A stretch of 64,000 nt of DNA, from NCBI GenBank assembly GCA_037576215.1, contig JBANDB010000003.1, positions 3,782,001-3,846,000 on the forward strand, in the 5' to 3' direction. This document shows positions 1 to 11,446 of this stretch, piece after piece (position 1 is the stretch's first letter; each line of letters opens with the position of its first letter). This DNA comes from Armillaria gallica. Its lineage: Eukaryota; Basidiomycota; Agaricomycetes; Agaricales; Physalacriaceae. Under the pieces are notes generated by a model. It did not search any database and was not told the DNA's origin. It worked only from the letters and a program-made list of their open reading frames with translations. Made by a program: the position numbers and the translations under genes.

Positions 1-172
1 CCTATATACCATCGTAGTCAAACATTTTCGCTAATAAAACTTCCCGCTCCACAATAGTGTTACGACGAATATCTCATAGCATGGTGCATAATACATAATG
101 AGAGGCTTGTAGCTGCATATATCGTCGAACAAAAGCCGTGAACCCAATCATCCAGCTGCTATCTAAGGGGCC

Positions 173-1540
173 TGTAGGGTGGTGAGGAAGGCCTCGCCGG
201 CAGCAGTACCCTTGGGTGACTTGACTCCCTTCTTCTTCAGGCGTTCCTGTTTGACTGAAACGCAAATAAATAACGATTAACACAGATATGAAGGACACCG
301 CTTACGGAGCTCTTGTCTGCGAAGAGACTTGGCGTAAGGGTTCAGACGGAAGAGAACGGCCTTATTGACGAGGGGGTTCTTCTTCTGCGTCCAGGGGCGC
401 TTCTGGATCTTCTGCCCAGCAGGTCGAACAATGGATTGGATCTCGTCGCTGTTGATCAGACGGGTAACGTCGGGGTTGGTGATCTTGGCGGTGGGGAGGC
501 TAGCGGGAAGATGAGAATATGAAGGTCCTGATATAAATATTAACTGACAAGTAATCCTTTTTGAAGACGGAAGCTTTGTCGAAGGTTCCGAAAACCTCGT
601 CGAGGAGCCCGAATGCACCCTCAGTCCAAATGACGAAACGACCAAGATGTCCTCCAGGAGCAAGTTGGAGGAGATTTAGGCGTCTGACATTCACAAGTTC
701 GACACCGGGGAGGTTGCGGAACGCCTTGACGATGCCGTTGTCCTCGTTGTACACAACAAGAGGACCGCGACGCTGACGGTGCCTGCGGTTCCTCATCTTG
801 CCCTTACCAGCCCGAAGTTTGCGCGAGTTGGAGACCTTGACCACATCGCGGTAAGCATGGAGGGACTTGAGAAGGGCAACGGCCTCCTTGGTCTTCTTGA
901 ACGACTCGGCGGCAGACGAAACGACGAGGGGAACTTCCTCGATCTCTTCGATGCGGTGACCACGAGCGAGAACAAGGGAAGGGAGGGCAGAGGCAGCCAA
1001 GGCAGAAACAACGGCAAAGCGGCGCTGGTTCTGGTTCACCTTGACATGCCATTTGCGCCAGGTCTTGGTGGGCGCAAACATACGACCTCCACGGCACATG
1101 TTACCGAAGGCAGCCTAAAGCGACGGTAAATTAGCTGGAAAAGACGGGGAAAAAAATAGGAAACGCACCTGTCCAGAGCGGTGGGTTCCTCCACCACCAA
1201 CACGGGGAATACGGGCTACAGCACGACCAGTACCCCAAGACTCTGCACTAGTTTGGTGTCCAGCCTTTTCGCTGACGGAGTACGCCTGCCTTTTGTTCTT
1301 GGCGATGCTCTCTGGAATCAACTGTATCAAGAGACAGTCTTCATATAGATGTCACCGTTACTCACTGTGCACCTGAGCGACGACATCGAGCCTAATTGGG
1401 GCGGTCAAAACCGCAGGGAGGGGAAGGGAGGTAGAGGCCTCTAAAAAAACTGGCGTTCAGCATTACAATCCATGGCGACAAGGACAGTGCGACGAACCTC
1501 CAGAGGGAGAGCGCACGTTGACAGTGGGTCTCGAGGCCAT
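173..1540 (-). CDS. RPL4: 60S ribosomal protein uL4 (L4)
   Basis: Structural protein of the large cytosolic ribosomal subunit, lining the exit tunnel. The start at 1540 reads [14 protein letters not shown], the usual fungal N-terminus. Further exons give [17 protein letters not shown] (junction restored using the acceptor TTCCAG near 1315), then [12 protein letters not shown], and a long central exon (about 540-1099) with [18 protein letters not shown] and [17 protein letters not shown], all diagnostic of uL4. The last exon ends [17 protein letters not shown]... before TAG at 173-175. At least four short introns interrupt the frame, one near the start codon as is common in fungal ribosomal protein genes. 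The lysine-rich C-terminal extension is normal for eukaryotic uL4. It shows no damage. Identity is very secure; exact exon edges are moderately secure. Confidence 0.93.
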
Positions 1541-2843
1541 GTCTTGAATCTTGAGGTCTTGATGTCGTTGCCGATAATTTTGGCGAACTCGCTGCGATGT
1601 TGAGATTTAGGGTTTTGCCGAGAAACTGTACAGCTGGCTGGTGACTAACAAGAGCAAACTATACGGTTCCTTTTTAGGACTAGTGCCTCGATCGCGAATT
1701 GCACAGCACGATCCTTGAATATGATCACGAGTCCACAGTACTGAGTAGACGGCGTTCTGTATATTGCTTGTTTCCTGCGCTGTAGGTGAGGAGACACTTT
1801 TCGATACAAGAGCACTTTGTATTCGAATATCTGGAAGTGCCATCTTGACGTTCCACAGACAGCCTTTGCTACATATATTCTGATGGACGAGCAATGTTGC
1901 CATAGGAAAAAGTTCTAGCTAGGATGAGTGTGGTCATCACGAAGACTCGACCGTAAATCTCAGTCTGGACACTCGCACAGCATCATAATGCAACCCGTTA
2001 AGTATATTTGAAAGACTACAGGTAATGGCATCTAGATTCCGAGAATAATACCGCTGTTATAGTAATAGCGGAGCTGCATAGAGCGTAAATGACAGTTGGC
2101 CTGCTGGCGGTAACCTACAAACCGGTTTAGAGCTACTCGCGGAACTCATACCCAGTGTACTCCAAGTCTCATGACACCGTGCGGGGCCCTCTAAGGGGCT
2201 CCGCAATCAGTTTCCGCTTGTACGATCGCACAAATATCATATGATCTCTTCTTATCTTACATCCTTAAAGTGAACACTACAATTAGAGAGTAGAATTCAA
2301 GCCGGTGACTGAGCATACGCCGTTTCAACTATTTACTAGGATGTTAGCATCAAATCTAATATGTCGTAAAATATAGATCTCTAAATTGGTGTACGAGATG
2401 AGTATCATCGGTCAAATACAGGTGATGCCAGTTACGGAAACGTTGAACGGATGTATTTCTGAACGCACCTCGAGGTGATGCCGGATGATGCGTGAGAGAG
2501 ACGTGATGAATTGATGAAATAAAGAGGTCATTTGCGCGATAAGGAGTGAGAGATTGATCTGAGACTTTGAGGAATACCAACCAATTTCGGCAGATCCATA
2601 TTGAACAGAAGGCAAGGTGGGGAATAAAATGATCGATCGAGACATACGTATCAGGAGCTGATATAAGTAAGCCTGCTGACATACATGATTTTGATGGTGA
2701 TGAAATTCATTTGCTTCTTTTTCTCACGTCTTGGCTGTTGAATCTAATTTATCCTTCAACGACAACGGCGACGACGAGCTGCCTGGCCAGTTTTTAACGA
2801 CCTCTTCCTCATCGCTCCTCACGACGACGACGACCTTTCCTCG
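1541..2843. other. Intergenic stretch, no supported gene
   Basis: This is the shared upstream region of the divergent RPL4 (-) and phosphatase (+) genes. A 98-codon open frame at 1607-1903 (-) has no recognisable motif and looks random. A GC-rich imperfect hairpin lies near 2173-2196 (GCGGGGCCC, then GGGGCTCCGC). Just before the phosphatase ATG there is a GAC-rich stretch, probably 5' UTR. Confidence 0.5.
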
Positions 2844-5800
2844 ATGACGGCAGTTCATGGTCTGGATTACTCTGAGTCTTTCCTCATGAGTCTCCCGACC
2901 GTGCCTGCGTGCTCCTCCCCCATCCCCCTCTTGACCCCTGAACAGCTCGCCGAGCTTCATCACAGCCATCTCGTGTCTCATGCCCCAGACAATGTCCTTT
3001 TCCCCTTTCTACACGGCCTCGAAGGCTCTAACCCTGCTCAGAACATGTTCTTCTCGTCGTCTGACGATGTGCCAAGATATCGTGGTCTCATGACCGTCGT
3101 CTGCGAAGACGACCTGGACGGGCTCTGCATGTCGGCGGATGAAGACACCGATGATGACAATGACGACCTTGATACATCGTCAGACGAGCTTGATGATATG
3201 GATTTAGATATCGACATAGACGTGGAGATGTCCAATGGGATGGACAGCGTTGCTGTGCATGCCGAGGACGAAGTAATGGAGATTGTTGGCATCGGCGTTC
3301 CAGACAAGAAGGAGGACAAAAGTCAGCCCCAGCATATGCATCCCGTAGTCATGAAGCCTCCGCCGCCTCTCAAGTCGCCTCCCGATTCTCCCATATCGGA
3401 TTTGTATGTTCTAGTTCGCTCTTTGTCGGTTATGCTTTTATACTAATGTTGGTCACAAGGCCATCACCTCACCGAAGTCATGGACGCAGGGCGGCCCCCC
3501 CTGTTTTGACATCGACTTTTCGACCTGCGGAGCTTATCGCGCCCGTTCTGTCAGAATCAAGCACCGAAGAGTGGCAGTTCCAACCGCTTTGTGTTCCGGA
3601 AGGCATCTCTTTGAGGAACTTCGGCATTCAAGTTGTACGTGACCCTCTCTTCTTCGGAGTTTGGGTGCTGATCGAATCGTTTGTGCAGCCAATCTTAGCC
3701 ACTCTCTCCGATGTCGTGATCTATTCGCCAATTTCCGGTGGTGCAAAGAACTCGGAGAACGCCAAGAGGCTAGCGGAACGGTTCAAGTCTGCCATCGCCC
3801 GTAAAAAGGCAGAGAGAGCGGAGAAGCTTCGATTTGATTCGAAACCGAGACGTGGTCAAGACTCCAGTGATTCTCCTGCAACACGGCTGTTAGACTACAA
3901 TGTCTTTATTCTTGACGCCACAGTTGAAGATTTCACGAACCCAGACTCGGCGCTGAGACACCTTGTTCGAAGGTGCGATACTCAGCGTCGGTGGTTTGAA
4001 GACTGCCCCTCTGAAACCTCTCTCATGCAACCCAACACTATCAACTTTGCCGTCCGTGAGAAAGAGGAAATGCGAGAGCTCACAACAGCAAGCGAGATAC
4101 TACGGATTGGCCCTCGTCCGCGAGCCGACTCTATTCCAGAACACCATGTCCACCAAGGTGAAGCTAAGCCTTCCGTTGAGGCTCAACCAGGGAGGTCATT
4201 CGGACAAGTATTTCTTGGAAACTCCAATGATGTGCCGACACCCATTGGAGGAGGTGATGGAGACGAATATGACATTGACTATGGCTTCGGGGGCAGTGAG
4301 GAAAAAGCGCGTCATCGCACCAATCCGCCGGGATACGATATTTGTATCGAATGCCATGATCTTGCCCCATTTCCCAGCCCTGCACATCTTCGAGCGGCAG
4401 AAGAAAAACTTCATGGATTAGAAACGCGCTGGCGACAGAAGGTTCTTCTCGAACGCAATGTCCCCATAGAGGAGGATATCGAAATCCCTCCGCGTCCACC
4501 CCCGCATGCCAATTCCATAATTCACCTTCCATTTCCTTCGTCGCCTTCTAATACCGCTTCTATGAAAGCGCTGGTCCGGTTCCTTGACAAATGGCTTACA
4601 CCTGTTTCGCCGAAAGACGCAGCATCCAAGGATAAGGGCAAGAAACCTGGGACGAGAGAATCCGATGGCAGGCGTTGGTCTTTGCTGTCATCTGCACCAT
4701 CGTTTCCTCTACTCCATCCACCCGCACCGGCTGCCACCACTGTTTCCAACAACGTTCGCATCAGATCATTCACATCTCCTCCGCCATCAACAGCGCACAA
4801 TGGCTCGACTCCGCCACATCATCCTTCTCGGCCTCTGAAGATCCTCATCTATTCATCTGATGGATACACCGAATCGTCCGTCCTCGCCTTATGCTTGCTT
4901 ATATCTCTAAAGAACCTGTCACTCCCTGAAGCGTATCTAGAGCTTCAAGTCTCCAAGGAACGGAGCTTCTTCGTCTATGGAGCAGACCTGGGGATCTTGA
5001 GAAGATGGGAAATGGAGGAGCGTGGCAAGGAAAGGGATCGGGGTGTGCGTGGAATGAAATATTTCTCTAATCACCGCGAACACCTATCCGTTAGTGAGGG
5101 CCATGTGGGCGTTGGTGTCAATCCATATATTGCCGGATGGGGAGTTACCGATCAGCGCGAAACACCATCTCCGACGGTTGTTCCGTCGCAACGTGGTGCT
5201 ATCTCTGCTAGTGTGCCCAAAGATCACGATATCCACGATTCAAATGTCAAGTCTGGCCCGGTACGGCGCCCCCGGGCCAGTACATTGCCTGCCTCCTCGC
5301 TGCTGGGTTGGGATCACCAGACTTGGTTCGATGACCCAAGATTCGACGGGAGCTTTCCTAGTAGAGTGCTTCCTTTCTTGTACTTGGGAAATCTGTAAGC
5401 GTCTGCGCTTTCTTCCCGGTGAGTGTTTACTAACACTTGTGTCCAGAAATCACGCCTCGAATGTTTACATGCTTCATGCGCTCGGTATAACTCATGTCGT
5501 GTCTGTTGGCGAGTGCGCCCTGATTCCGCCTCCCAATGTGCATCATCCCGATGGCGAACATGTTTTCGATCCTGAGAACGATTATCCTTTGACCACGCAC
5601 TTCATAAATTCGCCCTCGCAGGTTTCGGGACAATTTGTACCAGGGAAAGGCTTCGGGAAGCATGGTTCTTTGTGGATCGAAGAACGTGCGGGGCGCATCA
5701 AGGTCCTGGACATTCAAGGTGTGTGCGACGACGGAATAGACACCCTAGAGCCGCAACTGGAACCCATATGTCAGTGGATGGATACTGCTAGGAAAGAAGG

Positions 5801-6163
5801 CGGAAAGGTTCTAGTACATTGTCGTGTTGGTGTCTCCCGGAGTGCCACCGTAACCGTGAGTACTGAAGATCATGCCTCTGACTGTTTGCTGAGTAGCACT
5901 TTCTCCGACAGATCGCCTATGTGATGAAACACCTTCAAATATCTCTGGTTGAAGCATACCTCATTGTGCGGTCTCGACGTTTGTCCGTACTGATCCAACC
6001 GAACATGAGGTTGCTGTACAACTTGTGCGGGTGGGAAGTGAAGCTCGCTAAACAACGTGCGGGCGATGATGGGGACAAGTTGAAGGAAGCGCTTTCTAGA
6101 GCACTCTCCTGGCCATATCTCGCCAGGGAGGTTCATCGACTGAATGAAAAGTACCTACACTGA
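2844..6163 (+). CDS. PPS1: Pps1-type dual-specificity protein phosphatase
   Basis: Removes phosphate from phospho-Ser/Thr and phospho-Tyr; the yeast Pps1 relative acts in cell-cycle/S-phase control. Proposed exons are 2844-3403, 3460-3634, 3689-5394, 5447-5855 and 5912-6163. All junctions keep frame, and a TACTAAT branch site is visible at 3441. The product is about 1,033 residues, longer than yeast Pps1. The N-terminus carries HAPDNVLFPFLHGLEG and an Asp-rich acidic stretch; a large low-complexity middle follows. The catalytic domain near the C-terminus starts LYLGNLNHASN and holds the signature HCRVGVSRS with nucleophile Cys at about residue 939 and a candidate general acid Asp in GVCDDG. 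The sequence ends with AYVMKHLQISLVEAYLIVRSRR, the usual helix after the P-loop. It appears intact. Family identity is secure; the in-frame 54-nt intron 2 is the least certain junction. Confidence 0.9.
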
Positions 6164-6479
6164 GCCCATCCGGTCCGTCGTTCCTCTTATCGTGGTCCTT
6201 TCCACTCCTTGTCTCTTTGCTGTTTCGTGACTGGTTCTCTGGGCTGTTTTTGACATCTGTACTTGTATAATCATCAAAATTTGTTGCTTGAACTTCTTTG
6301 CCATTTGTCTTCATACTTACCGTCTGTATACATAGAGCCTTTGTAGTCTTTTCCCATCTTCTTCATTAATTATAGTCGGGAGTTGCTGCACTCACGAGCG
6401 ACTCACGTTACCGTTCCTCTGAATGCTAGTTTTGCACTGACCACGGCATGTACATAATATTAATCTAGTATTCTTGTAC
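6164..6479. other. Convergent intergenic region
   Basis: AT-rich 3' flanks of the phosphatase (+) and the deaminase-like gene (-). I see no gene or structured element here. Confidence 0.5.
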
Positions 6480-7799
6480 TCAAACATCGTCCTCCCGAGT
6501 CTCCTCAATCTTCTGTAAGGTGTTTTTCACCGGTGGTGTTGTTGAGCTCCGTTTGCGACGTCGAGTTGTGACCTGTTTATGGACCTTGATAAGGGAGCCC
6601 AGCTCTTCGTACAGAAAAAAATCAGGTGACACAAGACCAGACATCTCCCAGTCTACGCGAATTCTAACGGATGCGCCACTCGCGACATATCGCGTAGTAT
6701 AAAGCGAATTATATCGGCCCATCCACTGGTCGCAGCACCAGCAGCATTCCTCGCTACAGCCAATTTGGCATCGGCCTGACGGCATCAGGCCCCGCTCATG
6801 AAAATACCTGAGGACAGCAATCTTTGCGTGCACACGAGGGTGGCAAGTGGCTTGCCAATCAAGTTCAAACGAAGGAAGTTGGGCAACGATATTTTGCTGC
6901 TTCCCTATGTCGAAATTAAAACCCAAATGTTCCAGAGCTATCCATGGCGTCGCAGGCATGTCGACGGACCGATCTACCACTGTGCTGGTACTCCCAACCC
7001 ATCTGACTGGTATATTGCCATCGGGGAAGACTTGTCTACTTCGACGAATCAGCGTATTCACGCCGCCGATATATTCTTTGACCCTCTCCAAACACCTCTT
7101 CAGCTCATCAGCAGCCTTGGTTTTCTCCGAGAACACGCGCTCAGTCTGGACCGATAAGAAGCGCGAGGAGGCGATAATAACGCTCAAAACATGAAGCCGG
7201 GTGTAAATATAGTGAGAATGTACCGGAGAATCGCGGTGAAAGGGCCAAGACGCGACTTTCTCGATGTCGGCGAAGAGCATACGAAAAGTGGCCACAAACT
7301 CACGGCCCTCGTGATTTGGGTGGAGAAGGTGAAAATAAGGGAACTCCTCTTTGATTGACAGTGGCTGATACGATTCGAGTAGTGCGGTGTGGTGCACAAG
7401 ATACCGACGGGCTGCTTCATAGAGGTTTTCCATGCGTGTTTTCATGCTTGCAAAACAACGGGAAAAAAGAAGAGGGAACACCTGGCGAAAATTGTGCGTA
7501 TCGGGGCTGGTAAACGCGTCAAGGAACGACGAAATGAAATTCTCGTCTTCTTCTGTGATAGGGCCTGTTTTTGACAGAATAACGGTGGGTGGAATGGTAG
7601 TTGGATCGAGGGACGCGGCAAATGATTCGCCTTCGGTGCCAGTGGCGATGCAGCTCGCGATCACGTCAAGAGCGCGCAACGTTTCGCTTGCATCTTCATC
7701 TCCAACGAGCTCGGTAGGATGGCGGTATTCAGAGAATCGCAGGGCGTGCAACAACTGCAGTCGCTCACTAAAAGTTACCTGATCGATGTTCACGTTCAT
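6480..7799 (-). CDS. OTT_1508-like deaminase-fold protein, probably inactive
   Basis: Single open frame of 439 residues from ATG 7799 with no visible intron. The N-terminal 300 residues are helical and unremarkable. The C-terminal part has RVHAKIAVLRYFHERG (His at 324), then IGCSEECCWCCDQWM (Cys 352/353 and 355/356), then about 60 residues and a basic tail. This spacing matches the zinc site of the fungal OTT_1508-like nucleic-acid deaminase family: an H-A-E motif followed by IG-S-x2-C-x2-C. Here the catalytic Glu of HAE is Lys 326 (codon AAG), so zinc might still bind but proton transfer should fail. These genes are often multicopy and fast-evolving in Agaricomycetes; substrates are unknown. 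Family assignment is by motif only and moderately confident. The lack of frame damage argues for a retained non-catalytic role rather than a decayed gene. Confidence 0.62.
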   Translation of the reverse strand: MNVNIDQVTFSERLQLLHALRFSEYRHPTELVGDEDASETLRALDVIASCIATGTEGESFAASLDPTTIPPTVILSKTGPITEEDENFISSFLDAFTSPDTHNFRQVFPLLFSRCFASMKTRMENLYEAARRYLVHHTALLESYQPLSIKEEFPYFHLLHPNHEGREFVATFRMLFADIEKVASWPFHRDSPVHSHYIYTRLHVLSVIIASSRFLSVQTERVFSEKTKAADELKRCLERVKEYIGGVNTLIRRSRQVFPDGNIPVRWVGSTSTVVDRSVDMPATPWIALEHLGFNFDIGKQQNIVAQLPSFELDWQATCHPRVHAKIAVLRYFHERGLMPSGRCQIGCSEECCWCCDQWMGRYNSLYTTRYVASGASVRIRVDWEMSGLVSPDFFLYEELGSLIKVHKQVTTRRRKRSSTTPPVKNTLQKIEETREDDV

Positions 7800-9480
7800 G
7801 TATAAAAATGGATAGTTGCACCACCTCGATGAATTTTACTGTTTCCCAAATTCTTCCCACGACTCGCGGAGAGATCGGTCCGGGTCACTTTCTCCAAGTG
7901 GTGAGGCGCAATTCCCTGCTAATTTAAGCTCCGACGTGATCCCTTCCCTTTCGGGATTGCCAGCCAGATTATCGAGGGCAAATGGCGACAACGATAGTAT
8001 GCTTAACCAGCGAGTTATAGGTCTAGTATTATAGAGAAACTACCCTTTATTTTTCAATCTATTTGTATTTAACAGATAAAATTTCTCATAAGTTATGTCA
8101 CCAGCAAGTTAAGCCGTAATTCTCCCCCTTCTGGGCTGAAAATGGCCCTTTTTTTCTGTTAAATACAAATCAAATGACCAAACCAAGCATTCTGCGCTTT
8201 TTCCGGGCATCAGGGGGGTCTGCGCCATACAATTATCCTTGGAGGTCATAAGCGTCAAGATGGTGTTTGTAAACAAGTATCAATACTCCAAACGCGACGA
8301 AAATCTGGATTCAGATAGTGAAGAAGAGTCCTATAACAGATAATTTGGTATAATTTTGATGGATACATATTGTATTTACACAAATGCACCAACAGCCTTG
8401 TATTCGTCATCAGAATGAGGAGCATGAGTGGTGTCAAAGGGATTTGAGATGAAATCAGTCTATTTGTCGCTTAGTCAGCGCACGATTTCCTGATCCAGGC
8501 TGCGTCTCACCATTGGACTCCAAGTTCGAAAATGGCGTGAGTATCACGTGAATTGTACACTACTGAGTGGCAGTGCTGGCTCTGCTCACGGCTCTCTCTG
8601 GTCTGGCCCATCGTAAACTCGGGCTCCAAGGAGCGGCCTTACGCGCTAACTGACATTACTACACACTCTCAGGCTCTGCCTAGAAGCGCTGGAGTTGGAG
8701 AGTGGGGCTCTTGAGCCCGAATTTCTCGTAGGGGGCAGTTGTCTTACTTCTGATTTGAGTGTCGTCGTTTTCATGAGTTCCACAAATTTCTAATCAGCAT
8801 TCAGTTTGCTCTCAGGCGTAGATTGACTACTGGCAGTGGCATGTTAGATCTAGAGTCTAGACACACATCTTATATGATCGGGATCATCTACGCCAAGACT
8901 TGGCAAGACACTTCTAAGAGTCTGAACTCAACGTTTTCCAGCCCCCTTCCGCATGCATTCGTTATAGACACACACAGTGACACACGGCTCTTGCAAATTA
9001 CTGTTTCTTCAGTGCGCGCGCTCCCATTCAGGTTCTACCTGAAACATGGCTGTCCAGCGTACTGGCCTTTCATCTGGATTAGGATCAATGTACTCTGGCT
9101 TAGGCTTAGGCTTAGGCTACGTGACAGCAATTTGATCAAGAGCTCTTTCTTGGCTTTACATTCTGATTCTACTGCTTGCTTTCGATGCATGTCTGGCTCG
9201 AGGAAGGAAGGAAGGAAGGGTTTTTATTAGGGGTCTTACTGGTGGTTCAACTAACGGAGACTGACGGCCGCCTCGGAAATTTGAAACAACCAGCGTACTG
9301 AAGGCATTGGCTGTACACTCTATGGTTTCGCCTAATCGCGATCACCGCCTTGTATGTCTGAGCTCATTAGCGTCCAGGAGAAACCGGTGTGTCTGTCCAG
9401 ACACATAAAAGCCGAGTATGCTTTCGTTCGTCTTCCCATCCTTCCCCTTGAACACTTTCATTCCGTTCTCCACCGTCAAA
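7800..9480. other. Gene-poor intergenic region with simple repeats
   Basis: I find no convincing gene. A 72-codon frame (7816-8034, +) and a 135-codon frame (8823-9230, +) lack motifs and are biased by simple sequence. Two short tandem tracts occur: GGCTTA units at 9097-9118 and GGAA units at about 9201-9219. The last 100 bases serve as the chitin deacetylase promoter. Confidence 0.45.
9097..9118. repeat. GGCTTA microsatellite
   Basis: Nearly four perfect copies of the 6-mer GGCTTA. It is an isolated, short tract. The unit resembles the nematode telomere repeat, but here it is interstitial and only 22 nt long. Confidence 0.8.
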
Positions 9481-10808
9481 ATGTTGTCTTCCGCTATCCT
9501 TACCATTGCGTTGGCTGCCACAGCTCTTTCACACCCCACGAAAAGACAGGTTGGCAGTGTAATCACCTCTTGTTCAGTTCCGAGAACGGCTGCGATCACA
9601 TTTGTATGTTTAACTCAAATCACACTAAAGTGCAAATCATTGACGCTACTTAGGATGACGGACCTTATATTTATTCGTACGTCACATGATCTCCAAAGTG
9701 AGCCGCATCGTTTACTCGTGGTTTTTAGGGAACAAATTGTCGATATCCTTGATGCAAATAACGCCAAGGCCACGTTCTTTGTTAGTACGTATCGACTTTC
9801 CCTACGATATAGTTTGAATCTAATCAGTATCAACGTTCAGATGGAAATAACTGTGAGCCTCGAGTAATTGCCAGACAGTAATTTTCAGTACTCATGCACA
9901 TACTTTGCAGTTGGTTGTATATACGGGGACGCTCAGGTGCAAGCAATCAAGAACGCATACTCGAAGGGCCATCAGATTTCTTCGTGAGGCACGATCTACT
10001 CTCCGGATGCAGGCTTACTTAAATTTGAATAAAGGCACACATGGGCTCATAAAAATCTAGCTACTCTGTCCCTCAACGAAGGTATGTGGCCAAGGGTTGC
10101 GATTGAGCAGATTTCTAACCTCTCTTGGTGTAGTTGACACTGAATTTACTCTGGTTGATAGTACGTGCCTAGTGAACCGATAACTGGCGGATCGACAACT
10201 AAATACTATTGCAGAGGCTCTGGAGTCAATACTCGGAGTTAAGACCGCATTCATGAGACCTCCATTCGGCAGCTACTCCGATACCGTGTTGCAGGTTGCT
10301 GCTGCCCACAATCAAAGCGTGATCAACTGGGATTTCGAGTACGTTCGCTTATCTTGTCGACATGAATTTGTCCTGATGTTCCTAGTTCTGGGGATTCCGC
10401 TGGAGCATCTGCTGCGCAGAGTAATTCACAATATGATACTTTAGTGGCATCACGTCCCAGTACTATTTTGACTCTGAATCATGAAACTTACGGTTAGTGG
10501 TTGAGATTTTACTCGCGTATCTTATCTCACTGTCTCTTTTACCAACCCTGATTAGAGTCTTCTGCGTAAGTGGTTATCATTAACATTGCATACTAGTCAA
10601 TACTAACACATCTATAGTACCACTGTTCTCCCCCACGCCATTGAGGTTTTGCAGGGTGCAGGCTACAGACTCGTCACCGTTGCAGAATGTCTTGGCCTAC
10701 CACCATATTTAAGCGTTGGACCGGCCGGCACAAAAGATGTGCGTATTTAATCTGGGCTTTCTCCGTCGACTGCTAACGCCCAGCTCCAAGGCTTCGTGGA
10801 CCTGTTGA
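9481..10808 (+). CDS. Chitin deacetylase (polysaccharide deacetylase, CE4)
   Basis: Secreted enzyme converting cell-wall chitin to chitosan. Twelve exons give 246 residues: 9481-9603, 9654-9676, 9729-9784, 9841-9852, 9911-9983, 10035-10081, 10134-10160, 10215-10338, 10386-10492, 10556-10565, 10618-10738, 10791-10808. The start MLSSAILTIALAATALSHP is a signal peptide with a KR dibasic site after it. All five NodB motifs are restored by these junctions: TFDDGP (metal and base Asp), SHTWAH (metal His pair), RPPFGSY, NWDFD and TLNHET. The end GTKDASWTC matches the usual CE4 terminus and decides the last acceptor (TCCAAG). The exons of 12 and 10 nt are unusually small. A TATA-like CATAAAAG lies about 70 nt upstream. 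There is no sign of inactivation. It could equally act on peptidoglycan-like substrates, but the fungal setting favours chitin. Confidence 0.9.
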
Positions 10809-11446
10809 AGTTGAACAATTATTGTGTTTTAGACGGACTATCTCATACTTTCTTGCGGCACGAGTTTGGACGTTATATTTTTATCTACTTGTTTAGTACG
10901 CTCTGCTTTGCAAATACCGCCAATACCATCACAATGTAATACGATTCGTTTGAAGGGAAGTTGAATTTGCAAAGTAGCGGCGGGCGATCGAAACCTTTTG
11001 AAATGCAAGCCTCTGTACACACTCGTCAACAAGCCGTCTTCTTCTCTAAATTCCATCATGTATTGATGAAATGGCGTATTCATTCTATTCCGGGCACGTC
11101 TTCTTGTGCCATTGTCGCGTTTTGTTGCATATTCCGCTTTAAACCCATTTTCCAGCCGCTGGGAAGATAGCAGGAATTGGCCAGACGACAACGAGACGGA
11201 CGCCGTTCCTTTTTTCGATTTCTTGCGCTGTATTTTTCGTATCTAGAACAAGAGGTACGTTTCGCGCAGCTCCAGTAATATGAATTATTTTTCAAACAGC
11301 GCGGATTTGCCAGAGAGCCATGGGCTTGCACCTTAATTACCTTACTACGTCCATATGGCCGGGAGCTAGCTGATAAGGGTTAAGGGAGCCTGACGTATAC
11401 GTATATAATTAACGCCCGAATAACACTGTTCTGAATTACGGTCATC
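10809..11446. other. Intergenic region
   Basis: I see no supported gene. Open frames on both strands (for example 10838-11191, -) have no motif. TATATAA at 11402-11408 sits about 40 nt before the transporter ATG and is a plausible core promoter. Confidence 0.45.

Noticed and set aside
1607..1903. 98-codon ORF upstream of RPL4
   Set aside because: No recognisable features; lies in a divergent promoter region.
9097..9118. TTAGGC-like repeat as an internal telomere
   Set aside because: Only about 3.7 copies, and most basidiomycete telomeres use TTAGGG; it is best read as a microsatellite.
10739..10860. Longer chitin deacetylase C-terminus reading through to about 10930
   Set aside because: Using the acceptor TCCAAG gives ASWTC and stop, matching the family end.
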